Notes: a model not told the origin generated them from the sequence alone. Counted from the first letter of the stretch, positions 1 through 6,219 are shown. The stretch: DNA of 6,728 nucleotides from an uncultured Collinsella sp. (GCA_900550815.1 URTW01000111.1:1-6728); one strand, 5' to 3'. Program-made: numbers and translations.

Positions 1-1
1 C

Positions 2-457
2 AAGGGCGTTATGCTCGAGGTGGGCCCCGTGTGCTCGCGGTTTGAGTTCGTGACCTGCGCGGCGCTCTTCTTTGTCGCGTGCCCCGCCGCCGTGGACGCA
101 AGCTGGTCCGAGCTTGCCGCCGCGGGCGACGTCGCGGGTATGGCGACCTTTGCTGCGCTCTTCCAGAGCGGCTGGTTTGTCGAGTCCATGTGGTCGCAGA
201 CACTCGTGGTCCACATGCTGCGCTCCCCGCATCTGCCGAGCCCGCGCGACCACGCCGCGCCCTCATTGTACGTTCTTACCGTGCTGGGCCTGGCGCTCGT
301 CACCTGGCTGCCGGCAAGCCCCATCGCCGATGCGCTGGGCCTCATGGCGCTGCCCGCAAGCTTTTTCGCGCTGCTCGCCGGCATCGTCACCGCCTACATC
401 GCGCTCACCCAGCTGGCAAAGCGCCGCTACATTGCACGCCACGGCGAGCTGCTGTAG
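2..457 (+). CDS. mgtA: Magnesium-translocating P-type ATPase, C-terminal end (5' truncated by window)
   Basis: The frame is open from the window edge to a TAG at 455-457 and gives about 151 residues; the true start lies upstream. The product is the last membrane part of a type IIIB P-type ATPase, which imports Mg2+ across the cytoplasmic membrane using ATP. The most telling stretch is LFQSGWFVESMWSQTLVVHM, which I recognise from the C-terminal helices of MgtA/MgtB, where LFQ(S/T)GWFV and a QTL(I/V)(V/I)H motif recur. The C-terminus (ALTQLAKRRYIARHGELL) also fits the family ending. Four hydrophobic stretches are visible: one near the start after GPVCSRFEF, one around the SQTLVVHML motif, one at LYVLTVLGLALVTWL, and one spanning ALPASFFALLAGIVTAYIAL. 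The ATP-binding and phosphorylation domains lie outside the window and cannot be checked. The gene converges on the regulator that ends at 645. An internal ATG at 11 is not the start, because the family match runs through it. MgtA versus MgtB cannot be separated from this fragment. Confidence 0.85.
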   Translation, partial: KGVMLEVGPVCSRFEFVTCAALFFVACPAAVDASWSELAAAGDVAGMATFAALFQSGWFVESMWSQTLVVHMLRSPHLPSPRDHAAPSLYVLTVLGLALVTWLPASPIADALGLMALPASFFALLAGIVTAYIALTQLAKRRYIARHGELL

Positions 458-480
458 CAAGTAGACGGAAAACACCCTGC

Positions 481-546
481 CAGCTGCCGTTACCGCTACC
501 ACAGCTGCCGACGCCTCTGCCGCTGCCGTTGCCTCTGTCGCCGCCG
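481..546. repeat. Low-complexity CTGCCG-like degenerate repeat
   Basis: Just after the mgtA stop, about 66 nt are built almost entirely from degenerate copies of CTGCCG, CCGTTR and related hexamers. In one plus frame this would read as alternating Leu-Pro, and on the minus strand as an Ala-rich stretch. Neither frame has a credible start or a Shine-Dalgarno site, so I read it as non-coding simple-sequence DNA or the decayed remains of a coding repeat. No function is assigned. Confidence 0.4.
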
Positions 547-567
547 CAATCTATCCCCTCAGCAATT

Positions 568-626
568 GCGGTGGAATAGTTCCTGTTTAAAGCCCCGTGA
601 CTTTAATTTAGGGACTATTCCACCGC
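568..626. repeat. Long imperfect inverted repeat between convergent genes
   Basis: The left arm GCGGTGGAATAGTTCC (568-583) and right arm GGGACTATTCCACCGC (611-626) are reverse complements with one mismatch over 16 nt. The 27-nt centre can form a second short stem (587-592 with 601-606) around an 8-nt loop, so the whole can fold into one long hairpin. It lies between two genes that converge on it (mgtA ending at 457 and the regulator ending at 645), so it could act as a two-way transcription stop. It has no T-run on either side, so it is not a standard intrinsic terminator. A dispersed palindromic repeat element is an equally good reading. Confidence 0.75.
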
Positions 627-644
627 GACTTATTGGGAGATTAG

Positions 645-2188
645 CTAGTCCTTGGGCGTCCAGGACCAGAAGAAGTTGATAAGGGCCACACGCGAGGCGG
701 TATCGGTCTTCTTGTTGATTGAGGAAATGTGGCGATAGAGCGTGGAGCGCGAAAGGAAGAGCGTTGTGGCGATGTCCTGAACGCTCTGGTCCGAAGCGAC
801 CAAGACCTCAAGAATATCGCGCTCGCGCTCTGTAAGCCCAAAGGTGGCGACGAAAGCATCGAGGCGTTCATCGGACGTGAGCTCCGCTGCCTCCACGGGC
901 TCGGGGTCGAAGCATGTGGGCGCAAGATCCCCACCAAGATCGTCGGTGGCAAGCGGCAGGCCATCCTGCATCACGGCATCATCGGCTCGTTGCCCCAACT
1001 GCCCCAGCAGCGTAATCGCAATGCCCACAAACATCACGAGCGCCGCATCGACCGCAGCCAGCACGTTTTGACTCGAGATAATCGCCACCGCCGGCGCCGT
1101 CACGAGCATCGAGCACACGATGTTGACGACGCGACCCATGCACGGCCAAAAATATGACCAGCGCGCATAGAGCGAGACGGCGGCATATTTTGTGGTAAAG
1201 AACACCACAAAGAAGCCCGAGCCCAGATAAAAGATGATCGTGGCAGCGAGCTCGTTGCCACCAGTGCCGTCGACGATGAGCACAAAGAACGAAAGCGTGG
1301 ACAGTATGGCGGCACATGTCATGCCGATATTCATATACGAGCGGCCGTGCAGGTCAAATAGTGCGCCAGCGACCAACGAGCTCACGACAAGCAGCAGGCG
1401 CGGCCAATCGCCCAAATCGACGGCTCCGACAGCATGCAAGGTCGTGAAGCCCGCGTTGAGAGCGGCGAATACGCTGGAAAGATACGCCGTCGCCACGGTC
1501 AGGCGAACTACGGCGCGACGGAATGCCGCCTTTGCCTCGGGATCGTCATGCCACTTGGCGCCATATTCCAGAGCATCTACCGAAAGCCCGGCAGCACTGG
1601 GTTCAAAGTTGGGGTCGGACTCGTCGCGCAGCTTGGCGCGTCGGGCACCGTGGAGCAACGCCACCTGCGCGATCGCACAGACGACCAGAACAGCCTGCTG
1701 AGGAATACCGACGGCATCACCATGTGGTTGATCACCTGTACCAGAACGCCCATGGCATAGGAAAGTGCGGCGGCGCGCGCCAGGCAGGGCGTCTGCGCAA
1801 AACGCCGCGCAAGATTGGCATGGGCGGTCGATCCGCAATAACCCAGGGCGCAGCACGCCACCAGACCGCCGGCAATTACTACCTCAAACCGCACTGCCGT
1901 AATCATCAGCAGCAACGCCGATACCAACAGCACGCCTGTAATATCGCTCGTCGCATCGATCGTCTGGGGAAGGCGATAGTACAGAAATGGGCGCACGAAA
2001 AAGCCAATCACGCTCGCGCCGACAACGATGCTCTCGTAGATGACGACCTCACTCGATGGCACGAACTCGGCCATGCGCACATCAAAGAGATACTCGCACG
2101 CCAAAAACGTGAAGAAGAACAGCGCCAGGCATATAATCTCCCGAATGCCCCGACGCAAATATGCGGTTGTGTCTCCCATGCCCCTCAT
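645..2188 (-). pseudogene. LuxR-family regulator with MFS-like membrane half, frameshifted
   Basis: Two overlapping minus-strand frames together make one protein of about 513 residues. The first (from 2188) holds several hydrophobic helices, for example ICLALFFFTFLACEYLF and GVLLVSALLLMITAV. It runs to about 1720, then turns into Arg/Ser/Pro-rich nonsense and stops at 1577. The second frame takes over near 1720 with helix AVLVVCAIAQVALL, a charged linker, about six more helices, and a C-terminal LuxR/GerE helix-turn-helix at 648-836 (LTERERDILEVLVASDQSVQ, then IATTLFLSRSTLYRH). Going from the first to the second frame needs one missing base near 1700-1722. Losing one G from a GGG (on the minus strand) near 1707-1711 would restore a smooth reading. 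The architecture, an MFS-like membrane half joined to a LuxR DNA-binding domain, is known from Coriobacteriia and implies a membrane-bound transcription factor; its signal is unknown. ATG at 2188 is chosen for GGGGG six bases upstream; TTG 2209 and ATG 2179 are alternatives. A sequencing error could equally explain the break. Confidence 0.8.
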
Positions 2189-2358
2189 GGTTAACCCCCG
2201 GCCGCTCAATTGTCTGGAATTCCATTTTAATAAAGAACCAGTCTCAATATCGAAGCCAGGCTCGAAATGTTGCCAATTCGACCCCAGCCGTCCACATCAC
2301 GCCGCGATTTTGAGCCGCATGGACCAGAAGGGACGCGCGCGATCTCTAGCTCGGCCAG

Positions 2359-2457
2359 GAGTGTCTCCAACTACCACTCATTTAAGTACGTCCCCAATGA
2401 GTGGCCGAAGAGTGTCCCCCGCGACTAGTCGTTTAAGAACGTCCCCAACGACTAGTC
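2359..2457. repeat. Two tandem hairpins, 51-nt period, shared loop and different stems
   Basis: Each unit starts with GAGTGTC(T/C)CC (2359 and 2410) and carries a core TTTAAGNACGTCCCCAA (2381-2397 and 2432-2448, differing at one base). Both landmarks repeat at exactly 51 nt. Around each core is a perfect inverted repeat: CCACTCATT (2374-2382) with AATGAGTGG (2396-2404) in unit 1, and GACTAGTCGTT (2423-2433) with AACGACTAGTC (2447-2457) in unit 2. The stems differ in sequence, yet each pairs perfectly with itself, and both enclose a 13-nt loop. Conserved loop plus self-complementary variable stems suggests selection or copying of the structure, as in REP-type palindromic elements. On the opposite strand the core contains GGGGACGT(T/A)CTTAA, a style I associate with REP sequences moved by Y1 (RAYT) transposases. 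That link is inference; no transposase is in the window. Confidence 0.85.
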
Positions 2458-2529
2458 AAAAATGGGCCATGTGTCCCAGTTGTGGAGACTCCTTGAGCCG
2501 GCTGGGTATCGCGAAGAATCGCACACTCC

Positions 2530-2570
2530 CCCATCATCAAAAGTGACACACGCTACCTGTTGATGGGAGG
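2530..2570 (+). promoter_or_regulatory. Shine-Dalgarno site of the cluster's first gene, inside a possible stem
   Basis: GGGAGG at 2565-2570 lies five bases before the ATG at 2576 and supports that start. The sequence TGATGGG (2561-2567) is the exact reverse complement of CCCATCA (2530-2536), so a 7-bp stem could cover half of the ribosome site. The 24-nt loop and short stem make a regulatory role only a possibility. Confidence 0.35.
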
Positions 2571-2575
2571 CAGCC

Positions 2576-3313
2576 ATGGGCTTCTTTGACAAGATGTTCG
2601 AGAAGAAAGAGTGCGCGATTTGCGGTACCGAGCTGGGACTTCTAGGTAAGACAAAAATCAATGAAGGCTACCTGTGCAAAGAGTGCGCCGGCAAGCTCTC
2701 CCCCTACTTTCACGGCTATCGCTCCAGCACCGCGGACGATATCCGTGAGCAACTCGCCTACCGCGAGGCAAACGCCAAGCGCCTGTCTTCGTTCAACCCC
2801 ACGCGCACGCTTTCTGCCGGACGCACCAATATTATGCTCGATGAGGACGCGGGCCTGCTGATCATCACTTCGCAGAGCCGCTGGCGCGACGCCAATCCCG
2901 ACATCATCGAGTTCTCGCAGGTACTCGGCTGTGATATGGATATCGACGAGCAGCGCACCGAGATCTATCGCGAGACCAAGGACGGCGAGCGCGAGAGCTA
3001 CAACCCGCCGCGCTACGACCTGGATTACGACTTTAACCTGACCATTCACGTCAACACGCCGTACTTTACCGAGATCAACCTGCGCGTGAACGACTCCACC
3101 ATCGATCAGCGCGGCTCCATCGAATATCGCGAGGCCAAGCGCCAGGCAACCGAAGTCCGCGATGCGCTGGTGCAGCTGCGCCAGGAGACGCGCGACAGCG
3201 TCTTGGCCGCCAAGGCCCCCAAGACCGCGGTGACCTGCCCCTTCTGCGGAGCCACCACCATTCCCGATGCCAGCGGGCGCTGCGAATACTGCGGCGGCGC
3301 CATCGGCGCATAG
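2576..3313 (+). CDS. DUF4428 zinc-ribbon protein
   Basis: This 245-residue protein has a zinc-binding motif at each end. The N-terminal Cys13, Cys16, Cys34 and Cys37 flank a GTELGLLGKTKINEGYLC-type core followed by AGKLSPYF, which I recognise as the DUF4428 domain. The C-terminal ribbon uses Cys221, Cys224, Cys236 and Cys239 (CPFC then CEYC). The middle is soluble and mixed in charge: residues about 85-190 look like a beta-rich PH-like domain (IMLDEDAGLLIITSQSRW, later DYDFNLTIHVNTPYFTEINL), and about 190-215 is a charged helix. No signal peptide or membrane segment is seen, so it is probably cytoplasmic or held at the membrane by partners. It is the first gene of a three-gene set in which every product has zinc ribbons; the next gene starts 24 nt after its stop. 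The molecular function of the family is not established. Start supported by GGGAGG five bases upstream. Confidence 0.85.
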   Translation: MGFFDKMFEKKECAICGTELGLLGKTKINEGYLCKECAGKLSPYFHGYRSSTADDIREQLAYREANAKRLSSFNPTRTLSAGRTNIMLDEDAGLLIITSQSRWRDANPDIIEFSQVLGCDMDIDEQRTEIYRETKDGERESYNPPRYDLDYDFNLTIHVNTPYFTEINLRVNDSTIDQRGSIEYREAKRQATEVRDALVQLRQETRDSVLAAKAPKTAVTCPFCGATTIPDASGRCEYCGGAIGA

Positions 3314-3337
3314 CACCCGGCACGGAAAGGACCGATC

Positions 3338-4660
3338 ATGGCCTTCGAGAGCGTTAACTATCAGTGCCCTGCCTGCGGTGGCCCCCTGCATTTTGCCAGC
3401 GCCGAGCAAAAGCTCGTCTGCGACTACTGTGACTCGCGCTATGAAGTCGAAGAAGTCGAGGCCCTCTATCGCGAGCGCCAGGACAAGGCCGATGCCAAAG
3501 CCGATGCGGTAGCCGCGGCTCCCAAACCTGCTGCCGACGACGCGGTGCAGGAGCTCGCCCAAAACGCCGGCTACATCTGCTCGTCGTGCGGCGCCGAACT
3601 CGTGTCCGACGGCACCGTCGCCGTCACCACCTGCCCGTACTGCGGCAACTCCGCCGTGGCGCCCGGCCAGCTCTCTGGCGACTTCTCGCCCGACCTGGTG
3701 ATTCCGTTTAAACTCGGACGCGACGATGTCATGACCGCACTCAAGGAGCACTACAAGGGCAAGATCTTGCTGCCCAAGAGCTTTGTCACCGGCAACCACA
3801 TCGACGAGGTCCAAGGTGTCTACGTGCCGTTTTGGCTCTACGGCGCCCGCGTTGACGGCGAAGTGTACTTTGACGCGACCAACGAGACCGTGACCGAGGA
3901 ATCCGACCGCACCGTCACGACCACCGACCACTACGATGCCTATCGCAAGGGCAATATCTCGTTTAAGCGCGTGCCCGTCGACGGATCATCCAAGGTGCCC
4001 GACGGCCACATGGACGCCATCGAGCCGTTTGACTACGACGCACTGCGTCCGTTCTCGGTCGCATATATGCCCGGCTACATCGCCAACCGTTACGACGAGG
4101 ACTGCGAGACTTGCAAGGCGCGCGCCGAGCGCCGCATGGAAGAAAGCACAATCTCGGCCCTGCGCGAGACCGTCGTCGACGAATACGACGATGCCACGGT
4201 CGAAAGCAAACAGCTCGACTACACCTGGGAAGACAGCGACTACGCCCTGTTCCCCGTCTGGATGCTCTCCACCTCGTGGAACGGCAAGAGCTACCTGTTT
4301 GCCATGAACGGCCAGACCGGCCGCTTGGTCGGCGAGCTCCCCTGCTCCAAGCCCAAGCTCGCCATCGCCTCGGTGCTGTTCTTTATGATCGGATTTATCC
4401 TCTCCCAGATTCTCTTTATGGGGGAATACGCCTTCGATCCGGATTACCTCACCTTTGACATCGAGGGCATCCTCATCAACATCATCGCGCCGCTGATCAT
4501 CGTGATTATCGGAGACGTGCTGCTGGTAGGCCAGCTCAAGACGGCCAACGAAGCAACCTGTGCCGATGAGTATTGTGGCGAGCTCGACCTGACCGAGAAG
4601 CACGACACCTTCAGCCACACCGAGACCACCGTTGTCATGAAAGACGACAAGGACGACTAA
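3338..4660 (+). CDS. TFIIB-type zinc-ribbon membrane protein
   Basis: This 440-residue protein begins with two zinc ribbons: Cys10, Cys13, Cys28 and Cys31 (CPAC, then CDYC) and, after an Ala/Asp-rich linker, Cys81, Cys84, Cys99 and Cys102 (CSSC, then CPYC). The large central domain carries stretches I recognise from gut-bacterial proteins annotated as TFIIB-type zinc-ribbon-containing protein: VIPFKLGRDDV, HYKGKILLPKSF, HIDEVQGVYVPFWLY, FKRVPVDGSSK, IEPFDYDAL and YLFAMNGQTGRLVGELPC. Two membrane helices follow at about 340-361 and 378-398, and then an acidic cytoplasmic-looking tail (MKDDKDD). Despite the name, nothing suggests a transcription factor; it is better read as a membrane protein with ribbons used for protein contacts. 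An extra CETC motif lies in the middle of the central domain (4105-4116). Its position between a DUF4428 gene and an SPFH gene parallels the zinc-ribbon protein YdjG beside YdjI in Bacillus, although I cannot prove orthology. Start: GGAAAGGA at 3324-3331, six bases before the ATG. Confidence 0.85.
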   Translation: MAFESVNYQCPACGGPLHFASAEQKLVCDYCDSRYEVEEVEALYRERQDKADAKADAVAAAPKPAADDAVQELAQNAGYICSSCGAELVSDGTVAVTTCPYCGNSAVAPGQLSGDFSPDLVIPFKLGRDDVMTALKEHYKGKILLPKSFVTGNHIDEVQGVYVPFWLYGARVDGEVYFDATNETVTEESDRTVTTTDHYDAYRKGNISFKRVPVDGSSKVPDGHMDAIEPFDYDALRPFSVAYMPGYIANRYDEDCETCKARAERRMEESTISALRETVVDEYDDATVESKQLDYTWEDSDYALFPVWMLSTSWNGKSYLFAMNGQTGRLVGELPCSKPKLAIASVLFFMIGFILSQILFMGEYAFDPDYLTFDIEGILINIIAPLIIVIIGDVLLVGQLKTANEATCADEYCGELDLTEKHDTFSHTETTVVMKDDKDD

Positions 4661-4708
4661 GCAATCCAACCAATACCACCCGGCCTTTGACGAGAAAGGA
4701 AGATCACC

Positions 4709-6166
4709 ATGGGACTCTTGAAAGCTGGATTGGGAGCTGCCGGCGGCGTCATGGCCGACCAGTGGAAGGAATTTATCTACTGCGAATCGATGCCTGCTGA
4801 CGTCTTGGCCTGCAAGGGCAGCAAACGTACCGGCGGCCGCAGCTCCAACACGCGCGGCGAGGACAACGTCATCTCCAACGGCTCGGTCATCGCCGTCAAC
4901 GACGGCCAGGGCATGCTCGTGGTGCAAAACGGCAAGATCATCGAAGTCGCGCTGGAGCCCGGTGAGTTCGTCTTTGACACCGGCAGCGAGCCGAGCGTCT
5001 TTAGCGGCAACCTGGGCGATTCCATCAAGGAGACCTTCGCCAATATCGGCAGCCGCTTTACCTTTGGCGGCGACGCGGGCAAGGACCAGCGCGTCTACTT
5101 CATCAACACCAAGGAGATCATCGGCAACAAGTACGGCACCGCCTCGCCCGTGCCCTTCCGCGTGGTCGATAACAACATTGGCCTGGACGTCGACATCTCC
5201 GTGCGCTGCAACGGCGAGTATTCGTATCGCATCACCAACCCGCTGCTGTTCTACACCAACGTGTGCGGCAACGTGACCGATAGCTATACGCGCGACAAGA
5301 TCGACAGCCAGCTTAAGTCCGAGCTGCTCACCGCTCTGCAGCCCGCCTTTGCCAAGATCTCGGAGATGGGCATCCGCTACAGCGCTATCCCCGGCCACAC
5401 CACCGAGCTCGCCCGTGCGCTCAACGAGGTCCTCTCTGCCGACTGGCGTGACCTGCGCGGCGGCGAGATCGTGAGCTTTGGCGTCAACTCCATCGCCGCC
5501 TCGCAAGAGGACGAGCAGATGATCAAGGACCTGCAGAAAGCCGCGGTCATGCGCGATCCCACTATGGCGGCAGCCAACATTGCCAGCGCCCAGAGCGACG
5601 CAATGCGCGCGGCAGCCGCCAACCCCAACGGCGCGATGGCGGGCTTTATGGGCATGGGCATGGCAGGCGGCATGATGGGTCAGCCAATGGACGCAACAAT
5701 GTATCAGCAGCAGATGCAGCAGAACATGATGAATCAGCAGGCTGCACAGGCAGCTCCACAGCAGGCAGCACCAGCGGCTGCACCAACACAGGCTGCACCT
5801 GAGAACGGCTGGACTTGTGCTTGCGGAACAACAAACACAGGAAAATTCTGTGCTAACTGCGGACAGCCTAAGCCTGAGCCAAAGCCGTCTGCAGACAGTT
5901 GGAAGTGTTCATGCGGCACAGAGAACACAGGAAAGTTCTGTGCAAACTGCGGTTCACCAACGCCTGAGCAGCCAGTCGGCTGGACTTGCTCATGCGGAGC
6001 AGTGAACAAGGGCAAGTTCTGCGCTGAGTGCGGAAAGCCAAAGCCTGCATCAGCGCCGCTTTACAAGTGTGACAAGTGCGGCTGGGAGCCTGAAGATCCG
6101 AAAAATCCTCCTAAGTTCAGCCCAGAATGTGGAGATCCATTTAACGATAACGATATTCAGAAATAA
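4709..6166 (+). CDS. SPFH-domain (YdjI-like, 'virion core') protein with zinc-ribbon tail; mosaic gene
   Basis: This 485-residue protein has a Gly/Ala-rich N-terminus (MGLLKAGLGAAGGVMADQWK) and then an SPFH (stomatin/flotillin-like) domain at about 35-285. Family stretches include GRSSNTRGEDNVISNGS, FRVVDNNIGLDVDISVRCNG, LLFYTNVCGNV and LQPAFAKISEMGIRYSAIPG. A Met/Gly-rich segment (313-326) and a Gln/Ala/Pro linker (about 331-364) lead to three ribbons at 368-384, 398-414 and 425-441, and a last ribbon from Cys454. SPFH proteins form membrane-bound oligomeric scaffolds; the YdjI relative in Bacillus subtilis works with PspA in membrane stress. The common annotation 'virion core protein' is a naming artefact, and nothing here is viral. 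The last ribbon has Ser471 where the family usually has Cys (FSPEC instead of FCPEC). Codon use changes sharply near residue 320: of 10 Pro codons before it 9 are CCC/CCG, of 21 after it 18 are CCA/CCT. The encoded protein may therefore be a hybrid of two genomes. Start: GAAAGGA at 4694-4700, eight bases before the ATG. Confidence 0.85.
   Translation: MGLLKAGLGAAGGVMADQWKEFIYCESMPADVLACKGSKRTGGRSSNTRGEDNVISNGSVIAVNDGQGMLVVQNGKIIEVALEPGEFVFDTGSEPSVFSGNLGDSIKETFANIGSRFTFGGDAGKDQRVYFINTKEIIGNKYGTASPVPFRVVDNNIGLDVDISVRCNGEYSYRITNPLLFYTNVCGNVTDSYTRDKIDSQLKSELLTALQPAFAKISEMGIRYSAIPGHTTELARALNEVLSADWRDLRGGEIVSFGVNSIAASQEDEQMIKDLQKAAVMRDPTMAAANIASAQSDAMRAAAANPNGAMAGFMGMGMAGGMMGQPMDATMYQQQMQQNMMNQQAAQAAPQQAAPAAAPTQAAPENGWTCACGTTNTGKFCANCGQPKPEPKPSADSWKCSCGTENTGKFCANCGSPTPEQPVGWTCSCGAVNKGKFCAECGKPKPASAPLYKCDKCGWEPEDPKNPPKFSPECGDPFNDNDIQK
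5650..5686. other. Compositional breakpoint inside the SPFH gene
   Basis: Up to codon 317 the gene uses C/G-ending codons like the two genes before it. GCA at 5663 is the first hint of change, and from CCA at 5684 onward Ala is GCA/GCT, Pro is CCA/CCT, Thr is ACA/ACT and Gly is often GGA. The switch falls in the segment coding GFMGMGMAGGMMGQP, whose first half is conserved in this family across distant gut bacteria, so two unrelated genomes could be similar there. Everything downstream (AT-rich spacer, T8 terminator, fhs) matches the second style. The exact base of the join cannot be fixed by eye. Confidence 0.7.
5810..6058 (+). repeat. Three tandem zinc-ribbon coding units
   Basis: Units begin at Trp368, Trp398 and Trp425 (spacing 30 and 27 residues) and follow the pattern W-x-C-x-C-G-x(2)-N-x-G-K-F-C-x(2)-C-G-x-P. 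Their cysteines are 370/372/381/384, 400/402/411/414 and 427/429/438/441. Each unit is followed by a Pro/Lys/Glu spacer. The units are alike in protein but differ at many silent sites, so the duplication is not very recent. Each unit can bind one zinc ion; the likely use is protein-protein contact. Confidence 0.85.
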
Positions 6167-6182
6167 TTCTTATAGTTATTTT

Positions 6183-6219
6183 GAGCCGTCCTGCGGAATG
6201 CGGGGCGGCTCTTTTTTTT
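6183..6219 (+). terminator. Intrinsic terminator after the SPFH gene
   Basis: A 12-bp stem (6183-6194 with 6200-6211, including two G-T wobble pairs) closes a 5-nt loop and is followed at once by eight T residues (6212-6219). It starts 17 nt after the SPFH stop codon and should end transcription of the zinc-ribbon/SPFH cluster before fhs. The lower stem is GAGCCGTCC paired with GGGCGGCTC. Confidence 0.92.

Larger units (their letters stand above)
2189..2575. other. Divergent intergenic region (387 nt)
   Basis: This gap separates the minus-strand LuxR-type gene from the plus-strand zinc-ribbon cluster, so promoters for both should lie here. The half nearest the regulator is AT-richer. On the minus strand a TTGGCA (2276-2271) is followed after 17-19 nt by TCGATA/GATATT, a weak candidate promoter for the regulator. 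I found no convincing -35/-10 pair for the plus-strand cluster. The middle holds two tandem hairpins (2359-2457). A third partial GTGTCCC copy lies at 2471-2477, followed by GGAGACTCC at 2485-2493, which loosely mirrors GGAGTGTCTCC at 2358-2368. Together these might mark the imperfect inverted ends of one small element. No protein-coding gene is supported here. Confidence 0.6.

Noticed and set aside
1523..2194. A 223-codon plus-strand frame opposite the regulator
   Set aside because: Its product is His/Arg/Gln-rich with no domain, and it lies antisense to clear membrane helices of the LuxR-type gene.
2359..2457. CRISPR array
   Set aside because: There are only two units, the conserved part is the loop and not a full repeat, the variable parts are self-complementary stems and not spacers, and no cas gene is present.
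2040..2546. A 168-codon plus-strand frame running through the hairpin region, with a repeating TSP-type peptide
   Set aside because: The repeated peptide comes only from the 51-nt period being divisible by three. The frame begins antisense to the regulator and has no conserved domain.
2642..3931. A 429-codon minus-strand frame opposite the DUF4428 and zinc-ribbon genes
   Set aside because: It is the same mirror effect of high third-position GC. It runs across the boundary of two real genes and has no family motif.
3986..5506. A 506-codon open frame on the minus strand, longer than either sense gene it overlaps
   Set aside because: It spans two well-supported plus-strand genes. Its product is a monotonous Val/Gly/Ala/Asp-rich sequence with no recognised motif, and it arises because C/G-ending codons remove stops on the other strand.
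4709..6166. Phage or virus origin, prompted by the 'virion core protein' name used for this SPFH family
   Set aside because: No phage structural, integrase or packaging gene is present; the name reflects old annotation transfer, and the protein is a bacterial SPFH scaffold.
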